DNA of 64,000 nucleotides from [Flexibacter] sp. ATCC 35208 (lineage in GTDB: Bacteria; Bacteroidota; Bacteroidia; Chitinophagales; Chitinophagaceae): contig NZ_MTKN01000006.1 in NCBI RefSeq assembly GCF_001975825.1, positions 124,001 through 188,000 of the forward strand, given 5' to 3'. Below the pieces are notes generated by a model. That model ran no database searches. It was not told the DNA's origin and worked only from the letters and a program-made list of their open reading frames with translations. A program made the translations under genes and the position numbers. Below are positions 9,607 through 17,009 of this stretch, piece after piece (within the stretch, counting starts at the first letter, position 1; each line of letters starts with the position of its first letter).

Positions 9607-9770
9607 GAAAGAAAAGGTATACTTTCAATGTCAGGTAAATGTGAAGGAGATAACAAAGTAAACCGTTGCCAGAGACGTCGAAAGTATCAGATGGTGTCAG
9701 CATCAAAACCGATAGCATCTGTGTGATAGGTAGTAAAGCAACCTGATTACTGTTACTACAGCACCACGAA

Positions 9771-9860
9771 GAGGTCGTCTCCAAAAAAGAGGCGGCCTCT
9801 TTGTGGTTTTATGGCGATCTATAGGGATCAATTAGATGGAGCGAGTTAGCTGGATAGAGG
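9771..9860 (+). repeat. IS-associated repeat, copy A (includes a hairpin)
   Basis: This segment contains a hairpin-forming GAGG...CCTC region, then TTTTATGGCGATCTATAG and GGAGCGAGTTAGCTGGA. It recurs in reverse orientation at 15077-15160 and in part at 38732-38790. In this copy and the one at 38.7 kb it lies just after the C-terminal coding remnant of an IS1182-type transposase, so it is probably the terminal, terminator-bearing part of that element. It also lies at the 3' side of the SusD gene and could end that transcript. Confidence 0.65.
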
Positions 9861-9919
9861 GCCAGAAAAAAGAAAAAGAAAATAAGGCGCTCTTTGCTTG
9901 CATCGTATCCAGTGTTTAT

Positions 9920-10125
9920 TTATGCTGGTTTCTTTCTTAAGTTGGGCGCTAGTGCCAATAATCCATGTCGATGCTCACCTTATCCTTACCTGTTAGAATA
10001 AAGCACTTGAAATTATGAACATATTTAATGTTTGCAAACATAGGTTCAGTATCAAAGTAACGTTGCTTACGTTTCTGGATGCCATGTTTGGTTATTAAGT
10101 GCTTTTCAGCTTTCAGCTTGAGGCT
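9920..10125 (-). pseudogene. Decayed C-terminus of an IS1182-family transposase
   Basis: On the minus strand, 10125 down to about 9962 reads KLKAEKHLITKHGIQKRKQR followed by FDTEPMFANIKYVHNFKCF. After a frame change near 9962 it reads GLLALAPNLRKKPA and a stop at 9922-9920. The pattern (R-x-R / EP-x-F-x-x-IK / G-x-x-x-LA-NLRK) is the C-terminus of IS1182-type DDE transposases. The N-terminal and catalytic parts are missing, so this is an inactive fragment. Confidence 0.7.
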
Positions 10126-10411
10126 GTGATTATTTAAACTTGTTCTATTCTACGATTGCCTTTCTAAGCGTGGCAAGTGTCTATTAAAAAGCATCCTTCA
10201 CTATTTTTAGCCTGGTATTTATACTGAACCGGAGTGGGAGTGTGGATTGGAACATGTGCCGGAATTTATTGAGTTTGCTGTTACAGTGAAGCAAAATGCT
10301 AATGATCATGGGAAGCAAGGGCTTTTAGCTTGTTTGTTAGGCAAAGATTGGGTATGGAACCACAGTGAATTCCAACAGTTTATAACAAAGCCAATACGGT
10401 TGAGGCAAAGA

Positions 10412-10876
10412 TTATTCAGGTTTGGGTTCTTCCTTTTGGCCCGGAGGATGAGCTGCGGCGGTTTGGTTATTGACCAAATTGGCAATGATCAGGGTACAAC
10501 AAAATCCGTTTTGAAGCGCCACAACGGTTAAACCAGCTATATTGACGGTTGCCAGGCTTTGCCAGATAAGGGCAAATACGATAGGTGCACTGACAATGCC
10601 GATCCAAAGGTCTACGGAACACAGCAGCCCGATGAAAAATTCTTTAAGGTTCGGAATTCTTGTTATCCCTTTTTCCCTGAGCGCTTGAAGCGCCCTGTAG
10701 GTAGAGCCCAGGAACACTCCAATCAGGGTAACCGTGAACCCATAGATGGCAAAAAGTAAATTCTTCTGAAATGGCACAGATTGAGCGCCGAAGGTTTGCT
10801 GATGGGTAGTGATCATTTGTGACCAGATCAAAAAACCAACTATTATAGCAAGTGGAAAAATGAGAATTTTTTTCAT
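10412..10876 (-). CDS. Small multi-pass membrane protein, partner of the upstream metallopeptidase
   Basis: From the Met at 10876 the protein has about 154 residues and four hydrophobic segments (starting KKILIFPLAIIVGFLIW, then LLFAIYGFTVTLIGVFLG, IGIVSAPIVFALIW and a last one near AGLTVVALQNGFCCTLIIANL). The C-terminal tail is polar and rich in Pro, Glu and Lys. A Met eight codons further upstream would overlap the preceding gene; the chosen start sits directly after that gene's stop, which suggests translational coupling. I do not recognise the family. Its position suggests a role tied to the HExxH protein before it. An 83-98-codon plus-strand frame across this region is a shadow. Confidence 0.6.
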   Translation of the reverse strand: MKKILIFPLAIIVGFLIWSQMITTHQQTFGAQSVPFQKNLLFAIYGFTVTLIGVFLGSTYRALQALREKGITRIPNLKEFFIGLLCSVDLWIGIVSAPIVFALIWQSLATVNIAGLTVVALQNGFCCTLIIANLVNNQTAAAHPPGQKEEPKPE

Positions 10877-10877
10877 T

Positions 10878-12887
10878 TTATTTAGTTTGACTGTAATCAA
10901 TCAGATAGCATCTTTTGGTTCCCTGCATGAAATAAAGTGCTTTTCCGTTTCCGCCACCTTTGATTTTTTGTTCTTCATCGCCAGGATAAAAAGCAGGCTT
11001 TACCACTTCTTTTTTCAAATCCATCAGGTAACACAGATCGTTGCTCCAGTTAACAATAAACAGGTCATTGCCGATTGTGCAGTATCTTTCTTTGTACAGA
11101 TAGGGTGATTTTGGATGGTACCATTTTTGGTGAGCAGCTTCCTTTGAAAGGAAATCGAACTTTTTCAACATACGGGGGCTACCATTGTTATCTATTTTCC
11201 AGAGCAACCATGATATGTTGTAAGTATTTGTTTTTTCGGTTGTAGTGATATAAATGTCCAGAGAATCAGCCAGAGAAAATAGTAACATATTTTCTCCTTT
11301 ATTCAATTCATTTCCATATTCATTTGATGCAAAAAAGTTCTGTGGTAAATCAAATACTATAGATTTTTTTATCTGCAGGTTGCGGCCTTCCAGAATGAGG
11401 TAACCTATCCGGCTGATGGTGTCTGCCATTGCGCTAAAGTAAATACCTACGTAGTTGCCATTTACCAACATGTCAAATTGGTCGATTTTTACCTCCGTTA
11501 AATTGTGTTGAAGGGCAATGGCTTGTGCAAGTTGCTGCCGGTTTACTATGACGACTCCTTTGGCAGACACACTTTTTATTTCCTCACTTGTGCTGATATA
11601 CACGAAGTTAGCGGGCAGTGTTCCATATACAACGGTGCCAGGTACTGCAAAGGCACGATTAAAGGTATCTGTGGGCAGTTTTCTAAAGTGATTTTTTTCT
11701 ACTGCATATAGTTGATCGGTACCCTTCAACAGGCAGTAGGTGCCTACACCTGCTATCGAGAATAAATCAATGCTTGAATTGGAATCCAGTGGCGCGGTGA
11801 AAGGAAAGAAATCATCCGGCAGCTCAGTGTACTGTCGAAGGTTGTTGGGGGCAGAATTTGCTTTGAAAAAAGGAATTTCCGTATGTCCGTTAAATTTAGT
11901 CGATATAAAGCACAAGCCTTTGTCAGAAAAACTGGCATCGAGAATTCCGGTAAATAATGTTATTTCTGATACCGCATATTGCTGTTGTATAGATTTTGTT
12001 ACCTCGATGGTCTTTTTTAGCTGGATTGCCTTTACAATAATATCGGGTCGAATGTTTTGCGAAGTAGTTATTTCATCTGCCATTCCATGTATCCTATCCA
12101 GGTATGAAGGATGGGATTGGTCTGCGTAAAATTGTGAATAGGGAGACAAGCCATACTGCATACAGAGTAGTATGGTTTCTGCCATAGATAGAATGGAAAT
12201 CGCAGCGTTTTCCTCCTGTGTTGCTGAATCCAGGGTAATATCAATCATGGCAGAGGCTTTGCGTTGAATCATGGCATTGTCTTTCAACAGTTTCCCGAAA
12301 ACGGTAAATGCAAATTGGTCTGCATCTTTTTCTTTTTGCCTGAATTCTTTATTACCCCCATTCGTATAACTCAAATTACCTGCTGACCCATGGTGGAGCG
12401 CATGATGTCCCAATTCATGGAGCAGGACAAAGGACAGGTATACCTTAAGGAAGGGCATGTCTTCCTCAAGTACTTCAGAACCTAGTTGCGGTGCATAGTT
12501 CATCCAAAGTGAATGGTCTAATAGTGAAATATCAATAAATACACTTTTGGTAATGGCATCATATACTGCATTGCCCCTTTCACAATTGGTAACCGGTTCT
12601 GTCTGCGGACTTGTTACAAAAAAATGTAAACCGTTGTCTGCATCTGCTGATGGATCAAAAGGCTGATTAATAAATATTTGTTCCTTCAGGCCTGCAACCT
12701 TTACTGCACTAATAATAACGCTGTCCAAATCACTTTCTTGCGCCGCAGACAGTGTTGGTAGGCGCTTGCCCGAAAGGAGCTGGTTTATTTTTAATATGCG
12801 AGACTGATAGGTTCCAGGACTAAAATAGAGCCATGCTAATAGTCCAACTATTGCGGTTATGGATAAAGTTCTTATCCAGACTTTCAT
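10878..12887 (-). CDS. Membrane-anchored HExxH zinc metallopeptidase (M48-like) with long C-terminal region
   Basis: A 669-residue protein with one N-terminal membrane segment (about residues 8-23). The peptidase motif LLHELGHH is at about 155-162, and a following KEKDADQFAF at 185-194 provides a likely third zinc ligand (Glu186), as in M48-type gluzincins. Residues after about 300 have repeated short strands with alternating hydrophobic residues, and may form a beta-propeller; no signature proves this. It is a single-pass protein, unlike the multi-pass Ste24/HtpX forms. It is followed at once by a small membrane protein gene. The pair lies inside the segment flanked by inverted IS-linked repeats, which suggests lateral acquisition. 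Substrate unknown. Confidence 0.75.
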   Translation of the reverse strand: MKVWIRTLSITAIVGLLAWLYFSPGTYQSRILKINQLLSGKRLPTLSAAQESDLDSVIISAVKVAGLKEQIFINQPFDPSADADNGLHFFVTSPQTEPVTNCERGNAVYDAITKSVFIDISLLDHSLWMNYAPQLGSEVLEEDMPFLKVYLSFVLLHELGHHALHHGSAGNLSYTNGGNKEFRQKEKDADQFAFTVFGKLLKDNAMIQRKASAMIDITLDSATQEENAAISILSMAETILLCMQYGLSPYSQFYADQSHPSYLDRIHGMADEITTSQNIRPDIIVKAIQLKKTIEVTKSIQQQYAVSEITLFTGILDASFSDKGLCFISTKFNGHTEIPFFKANSAPNNLRQYTELPDDFFPFTAPLDSNSSIDLFSIAGVGTYCLLKGTDQLYAVEKNHFRKLPTDTFNRAFAVPGTVVYGTLPANFVYISTSEEIKSVSAKGVVIVNRQQLAQAIALQHNLTEVKIDQFDMLVNGNYVGIYFSAMADTISRIGYLILEGRNLQIKKSIVFDLPQNFFASNEYGNELNKGENMLLFSLADSLDIYITTTEKTNTYNISWLLWKIDNNGSPRMLKKFDFLSKEAAHQKWYHPKSPYLYKERYCTIGNDLFIVNWSNDLCYLMDLKKEVVKPAFYPGDEEQKIKGGGNGKALYFMQGTKRCYLIDYSQTK

Positions 12888-13316
12888 AAAAAAAATTATG
12901 TAGAGGAAATGCTATAGTAAAGTAGCAAATTTAATTGAATAATACAATAACAAAAGGATAGTATTCTTCTGAGGCGTTCGTACAAAAGGGGTGTTTTAGC
13001 CTTTTTTTATTCAGGTTATTTGGCTTAATATCCGCAAATCAAAATGTGGCTCCTTTGCCTCTTTGAGCATATGGCTTTTCGTCTACATGGGGTCGGGTTT
13101 TGTCTACCGGTCAGGGAACAGTTATACTTTCCATAATAAGATTTGTCAGGGGCTGGCAAAATGCATCATGCTTTTGCTGCGAGGCCATCATTACATTGTT
13201 TGGAAAATAAGTAAAAATAATGCATCTTTATTTGCGAGTCATTGTCCGATAGCCTGAGATATCAACGATTTTTATCTGACTGTATAATCCCCTTTTTTAC
13301 CATCCCTAAAACAAGT
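12888..13316. other. Intergenic region upstream of metallopeptidase gene and of 13317
   Basis: About 430 bases between divergent genes. A 64-codon frame at 13063-13257 has no ribosome-binding site or domain and is probably chance. Promoters for both directions should lie here but could not be defined. Confidence 0.35.
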
Positions 13317-13730
13317 ATGATGTCCTTAAACTTACACACCGTTTCGGTTGAATCGCAGACATTCGACACCGATCTGCAGCATGGGTTATCTATGAGAGAA
13401 GTCTCCTTCGTATTCAAATGGACCAGCGGTGGTCCGCTTCGTTTTTGGAAGGTCAACTGGAAGATAACTGGCGGAGGCTGGAAAAAGGCGATTCAGAATA
13501 TGCTTAATTCCACCTCCGGCAGTGAAGTCTTTGTACTTGGGACGGTATCCGGTAATACAGAAGTTCAGGTTTCCTTCCAGGTAGAAGCTTTCGCTGACAT
13601 TCCTCAGGCAGTTTGCATGATTACTCAAATCAATCCTGGACAGGTTGTCGAGCGCCAGCCGCTCCATAATTTTAAACTACTACAAACTGGCGACAAGTGG
13701 ACTGAAGTTATTACTGGAAAAATCGCATAA
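13317..13730 (+). CDS. Hypothetical protein (about 137 aa)
   Basis: Starting at the tandem ATG at 13317/13320 (MMSLNLHTVSVES), this gives a soluble protein of about 137 residues that is rich in beta-type sequence (EVSFVFKWTSGGPLRFWKVN, later GNTEVQVSFQVEAF). A longer frame from 13242 would add 25 residues without support. No signal peptide and no recognised family. It ends 5 bases before the next gene, so the two probably form an operon. The alternating Trp and Lys pattern could suit a small effector or binding protein, but there is no motif to say so. Confidence 0.55.
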   Translation: MMSLNLHTVSVESQTFDTDLQHGLSMREVSFVFKWTSGGPLRFWKVNWKITGGGWKKAIQNMLNSTSGSEVFVLGTVSGNTEVQVSFQVEAFADIPQAVCMITQINPGQVVERQPLHNFKLLQTGDKWTEVITGKIA

Positions 13731-13735
13731 TTCCT

Positions 13736-14797
13736 ATGAAGTATACTACTACCATTCTTTATGTGCCTTTATTAATACTGACAACTACCAAAGTATCCGG
13801 CCAGGACACGGAACTAAAGAATTTTTTTAGTGGTGCAGTAAGTAGCAACTCCAAACAGGATTTGTTTGACGACATAAGCTTTGGCGGGTTTGACCTGGTA
13901 TCAGCCAATTTTAAATTTGCCAAGGACAATAACCTACAAAAGGTGGTTATATCACCTTTTAAGATGATGAATAAGGCAAGCATCTTAAATGATTCGCGTG
14001 TTAATATAACACAGAAAGAGGGCATCTCCACATTCGGTGTTGCTTTGGGCTTTGATAACACCAATCCTTACAACACATTTGGGAATGTCCGTAAAAAATT
14101 TTCTCGAATGCCCATCCGAGAAGCAATCCGGGAAAGAAACGACAGTGAGTCAGTGGCAGCATACGGGAAGTACCTGGAGGACATGGAACTACAGGGTAAC
14201 AGGGACCGCATCAAGTACCTCCAGTCACTGGCTAAAAATGCCTTCTCTGTAACTGTTGGCTATAATATCTCCCTTTTTGAAGTGATTGGGGGAGACAAGA
14301 TACGTAACGATGATAGTGTGGTGGTCAACGAGTATACAACAAAGGCGCACGCTTTTTCCGCTGACGTGAGTTATGCGATCAATGAAAATTTCTTTTTTAG
14401 TGCCGGTTTTTCGCATGCACGTAAACGAAAAAGTGCGGAAGAGAAACAGAAGATGATTAATTACAATGGATTCAACGTTGGCGTAAACTGGCGTGCTATC
14501 CGGTTGCAAAAAAATGAAAAGCTGGAGCACAACAAGGATTACATAAATTCCTTTTTCATACCTTCCATCATTATTGGTAGCATTTTTGAATACCAGAGGG
14601 CATCAGGAGATTCCACATATTACCAGGACGGCATTAAGTACCAATATGTCATTACACCATTCCTTGACTTTAAGATTTCACCCAAAAACCAATTCCGGCT
14701 GGGCTTTCCAATCAAAAAATTTGATACGGTCAATAAAAATCAGATTGCCCTCGGGCCATTCGTGCAATACAGCTTTATATTGGCCAGTAAAGAGTAA
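13736..14797 (+). CDS. Exported protein, probable outer-membrane beta-barrel
   Basis: A 353-residue protein with a clear signal peptide (MKYTTTILYVPLLILTTTKVSG, cleavage near residue 22). The second half contains amphipathic strands typical of small barrels (AFSVTVGYNISLFEV, HAFSADVSYAINENFFFSAGF, FNVGVNWRAIRL) and ends near GPFVQYSFILASKE. I do not recognise a named family. It is 5 bases downstream of 13317-13730 and is followed by an IS-linked repeat. Its job may be linked to that unknown upstream protein. Confidence 0.65.
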   Translation: MKYTTTILYVPLLILTTTKVSGQDTELKNFFSGAVSSNSKQDLFDDISFGGFDLVSANFKFAKDNNLQKVVISPFKMMNKASILNDSRVNITQKEGISTFGVALGFDNTNPYNTFGNVRKKFSRMPIREAIRERNDSESVAAYGKYLEDMELQGNRDRIKYLQSLAKNAFSVTVGYNISLFEVIGGDKIRNDDSVVVNEYTTKAHAFSADVSYAINENFFFSAGFSHARKRKSAEEKQKMINYNGFNVGVNWRAIRLQKNEKLEHNKDYINSFFIPSIIIGSIFEYQRASGDSTYYQDGIKYQYVITPFLDFKISPKNQFRLGFPIKKFDTVNKNQIALGPFVQYSFILASKE

Positions 14798-15076
14798 TGC
14801 TGTTCGTGTGTCGGAATGACGTAAAAAAGAACGAAGGCCCCGCCAGGTATTATTGGATCTCGATGGAGATGCAGTAAAGTGTGTGATAATGCTAAAGATG
14901 CCTGCAATATACGGATTAGCACCAATAATCAACACATCACTTCCTGTAGTATCCATCAAGGTACTACTGACACCAGTCCATTAATTTAGCATCTAAGTCA
15001 ACATGTCAAAAACTTCAAACAAACACCTGATATGTTACAAACAATGATCGTCTTATTACTTTTTTCTGACACTTTA
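14798..15076. other. Intergenic stretch left of repeat copy B
   Basis: No gene can be supported. Minus-strand frames at 14678-14959 and 14740-14925 overlap the end of the barrel gene and look like shadows. No transposase remnant was found next to repeat copy B on this side, unlike copy A. Confidence 0.35.
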
Positions 15077-15160
15077 ACCAGCTAACTCGCCCCATCTTAT
15101 TGGACTCTATACATCGCCATAAAACCTTAAAAGGCCGCCTCTTTATTTTAGGCGGCCCCT
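15077..15160 (-). repeat. IS-associated repeat, copy B (inverted relative to copy A)
   Basis: Its reverse complement aligns with 9771-9860: GAGGCGGCC, TTTTATGGCGATGTATAGAG, then GGGCGAGTTAGCTGGT, at roughly 80 percent identity by eye. GGCCGCC(t)/GGCGGCC at 15132-15160 gives a hairpin with a T-rich tail. Copies A and B are inverted and enclose 9.86-15.08 kb. Confidence 0.65.
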
Positions 15161-15248
15161 TTTACTTGTCAATCTACATTTCATTATTTACGAAAGCTCC
15201 GATGGTGTTGTTGGATTAGAATTCTATCATAGCTGTTGCAGGATTTGT

Positions 15249-15515
15249 ATGACCATAAACTTCACCAGATTTTTCACTACGACTTTTCGGTATGCGGATA
15301 TACCAACAGATATGATCATTAACCGTGATGCTTTTTTAGAAAAAATTCATCACTGCAATGAACTAGCAGTAGAAGGTTTTAGTTTTGAAGAACAGTTAAT
15401 CACTCTTTTAATGTTTGTGCCTGATTACAAAATTAACCATGTTCAAAATGCCCAAAAAAAGAAGTATTCATCCTCGAAACCATTTTTCTTCCAAAGTCTA
15501 AATCAGAAAAACTAA
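15249..15515 (+). CDS. Hypothetical small protein (88 aa), doubtful
   Basis: An 88-codon frame with a plausible soluble N-terminal half (INRDAFLEKIHHCNELAVEG) and a low-complexity, lysine- and serine-rich end. It has no domain, lies next to IS remnants and could be a truncated gene. It is kept because the composition of residues 15-60 looks protein-like and it is followed by a gene on the same strand. Confidence 0.3.
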   Translation: MTINFTRFFTTTFRYADIPTDMIINRDAFLEKIHHCNELAVEGFSFEEQLITLLMFVPDYKINHVQNAQKKKYSSSKPFFFQSLNQKN

Positions 15516-15560
15516 TTCATTCGCCTGTTAATTGATTAACGTTTTAAAGCCGTGCCTGTA

Positions 15561-16007
15561 ATGAAACGAAGTCTGCTAATAGATGTAGCCGCTGTGCTAT
15601 ATATGTCATTATTTATCTATGCTGCCTTAAGTAAGCTCAGTAAATTTGAACTCGGTAGGGAACAACTCACGTTAATGCCACTGATTGGGTCACAAGCCAT
15701 GTTGTTAGCCTGGCTCGTGCCTGCTACTGAAATAGCTATTTCAATTTTAATCTTTCTGCCACAGACACGTAAAATCGGATTTTATGCTGCTACGTTGCTG
15801 ATGGTGAGTTTTACAGTGTATATCATTTATATCATACGGAAAGCTCAAAGTCTGCCCTGCACCTGCGGTGGACTACTGGAAATGCTATCGTGGCCGCAAC
15901 ATCTGTTTTTCAATATTGCCTTTATTTTACTGGGAGTGACTGCCCTCATTTTTATGCGTATGTCTTCCAAAGGACAGGGCAGCTTACTAAAAGCTAATTC
16001 AATTTGA
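15561..16007 (+). CDS. MauE/DoxX-like integral membrane protein
   Basis: From the ATG at 15561 (a GTG at 15552 is also possible) the protein has about 148 residues and four membrane segments, starting with LIDVAAVLYMSLFIYAALSKL. Between segments three and four it has a short loop with Cys-Thr-Cys-Gly-Gly (SLPCTCGGLLEMLSWPQH). This form of MauE-like protein is common in Bacteroidota and is thought to handle redox equivalents for exported thiols. The thioredoxin-fold lipoprotein gene starts one base after its stop, and a small cysteine-bearing exported protein follows, so a shared disulphide-related role is likely but inferred. Confidence 0.8.
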   Translation: MKRSLLIDVAAVLYMSLFIYAALSKLSKFELGREQLTLMPLIGSQAMLLAWLVPATEIAISILIFLPQTRKIGFYAATLLMVSFTVYIIYIIRKAQSLPCTCGGLLEMLSWPQHLFFNIAFILLGVTALIFMRMSSKGQGSLLKANSI

Positions 16008-16008
16008 T

Positions 16009-16509
16009 ATGAAACGAATTTGTATGGCCAGCCTGCTTATTTTAATTTTTGCTGGCTGTTCCCGGGAAAAATATTTTATCGCCCAAGCCGGCTGGCTAGG
16101 GGAAACTCTCCCTGATTTCAGCTTGTTAATGCTAGATAGTGCCAGTTATGTACATACTGCCGACTACCAGGCGGGCAAACCGAGTATCCTGATTTATTTA
16201 ACGCCAACATGCCCTTATTGCAGGTTGTTGACGCGCAGAATTACTACCCATATTGATGCATTTAAAGACGTTAATATACTGCTGCTTGCTTATTCGGACA
16301 TGGCAAGTGTGAAAGCGTATGCGAAGCTGTATGATTTAAGTGCTTTTCCAAATATTAAAGTGGGCATTGATACCGGTGGATATTTCGCCAGACATTTTAA
16401 AACTGATCTGGTTCCATTTACAGCCATTTATTCAGATCAAAGGCAATTGACCCGGGCCTTTGTTGGTCCCGTACCGGTAGATACACTTCTGCTGGCAACG
16501 AAAATGTAA
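16009..16509 (+). CDS. Thioredoxin-fold lipoprotein (periplasmic redoxin)
   Basis: A 166-residue protein with a lipoprotein signal (LLILIFAGC, lipidated Cys at residue 17). A thioredoxin fold follows: PDFSLLMLD at about 35-43, then TPTCPYCRLL with the redox pair Cys68-Pro-Tyr-Cys71, and a late cis-Pro region near DLVPFTAIY. Placed on the periplasmic face by its lipid anchor, it should reduce or oxidise exported thiols. It starts one base after the MauE-like gene, which may feed it electrons. The third gene (16646) encodes a small four-cysteine exported protein that could be the client. Confidence 0.85.
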   Translation: MKRICMASLLILIFAGCSREKYFIAQAGWLGETLPDFSLLMLDSASYVHTADYQAGKPSILIYLTPTCPYCRLLTRRITTHIDAFKDVNILLLAYSDMASVKAYAKLYDLSAFPNIKVGIDTGGYFARHFKTDLVPFTAIYSDQRQLTRAFVGPVPVDTLLLATKM

Positions 16510-16645
16510 TTATACTTTCGAAAGATTAATCAAGCGATGAGGGCTCTGGCAGATCGGTACCATCTTCTAAGCCTTACCATAAGGGGAAGCCGAAAACCTT
16601 ACAGAGTAGGCATTTTTGCTTAATAAACAATTTAAATTCTATTGT

Positions 16646-16891
16646 ATGAAAAGTTTAAAAATGTTGTTTACCGCATTAGGCGTTGTAACTATCGTTGGTT
16701 CTGCATTTGCTGTAACTAAACCATATCGCCTACAGACCTGGTGCATCAGACCTGCAGCTAATGGCGCTGGAGCTTGTACTGGAACTTTGGTAGCAAATCA
16801 GTCAACCGGTACTTCCAATTACTTTGGCTATCAGAGAGGTACTAACTGTAATAACCCATGCACCGCTGCAGTGGTATTGATCGCTGAATAG
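16646..16891 (+). CDS. Small exported cysteine-bearing protein, DUF6520-like
   Basis: An 81-residue protein with a signal peptide (KSLKMLFTALGVVTIVGSAF, cleavage near AFA) and a mature part of about 57 residues with four cysteines (WCIRP, GACTG and TNCNNPCT). The start at 16646 is chosen because the upstream in-frame Met at 16616 would place ten polar residues before the signal. Size and layout resemble the DUF6520 family of Bacteroidota, whose function is unknown. It follows the MauE-like and redoxin genes and is closed by a strong terminator, so the mature protein probably contains disulphides made by those partners. Confidence 0.7.
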   Translation: MKSLKMLFTALGVVTIVGSAFAVTKPYRLQTWCIRPAANGAGACTGTLVANQSTGTSNYFGYQRGTNCNNPCTAAVVLIAE

Positions 16892-16910
16892 TAGTAACGC
16901 AATTATAACC

Positions 16911-16948
16911 GACAAGGGGCCAGCTAAAATATTAGCTGGCCCCTTGTC
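16911..16948 (+). terminator. Strong hairpin terminator, possibly bidirectional
   Basis: Perfect 17-bp stem: GACAAGGGGCCAGCTAA at 16911-16927 pairs with 16932-16948, leaving a 4-base loop. It lies 19 bases after the DUF6520-like gene and about 60 bases before the 3' end of the convergent S9 peptidase gene. There is no strong T-run on the plus strand. Confidence 0.75.
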
Positions 16949-17009
16949 AGTATAGCCTTAATAGTTATACCAAATATTGATTGTTCAACTTGTCCTCTCT
17001 TTACCTATT

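Noticed and set aside
10247..10531. 94-codon plus-strand frame near the IS remnant
   Set aside because: Overlaps the 3' end of the membrane protein gene in antisense and has no family features.
16616..16645. Longer N-terminus for the DUF6520-like protein
   Set aside because: Adds ten residues before a good signal peptide; the Met at 16646 is the better start.
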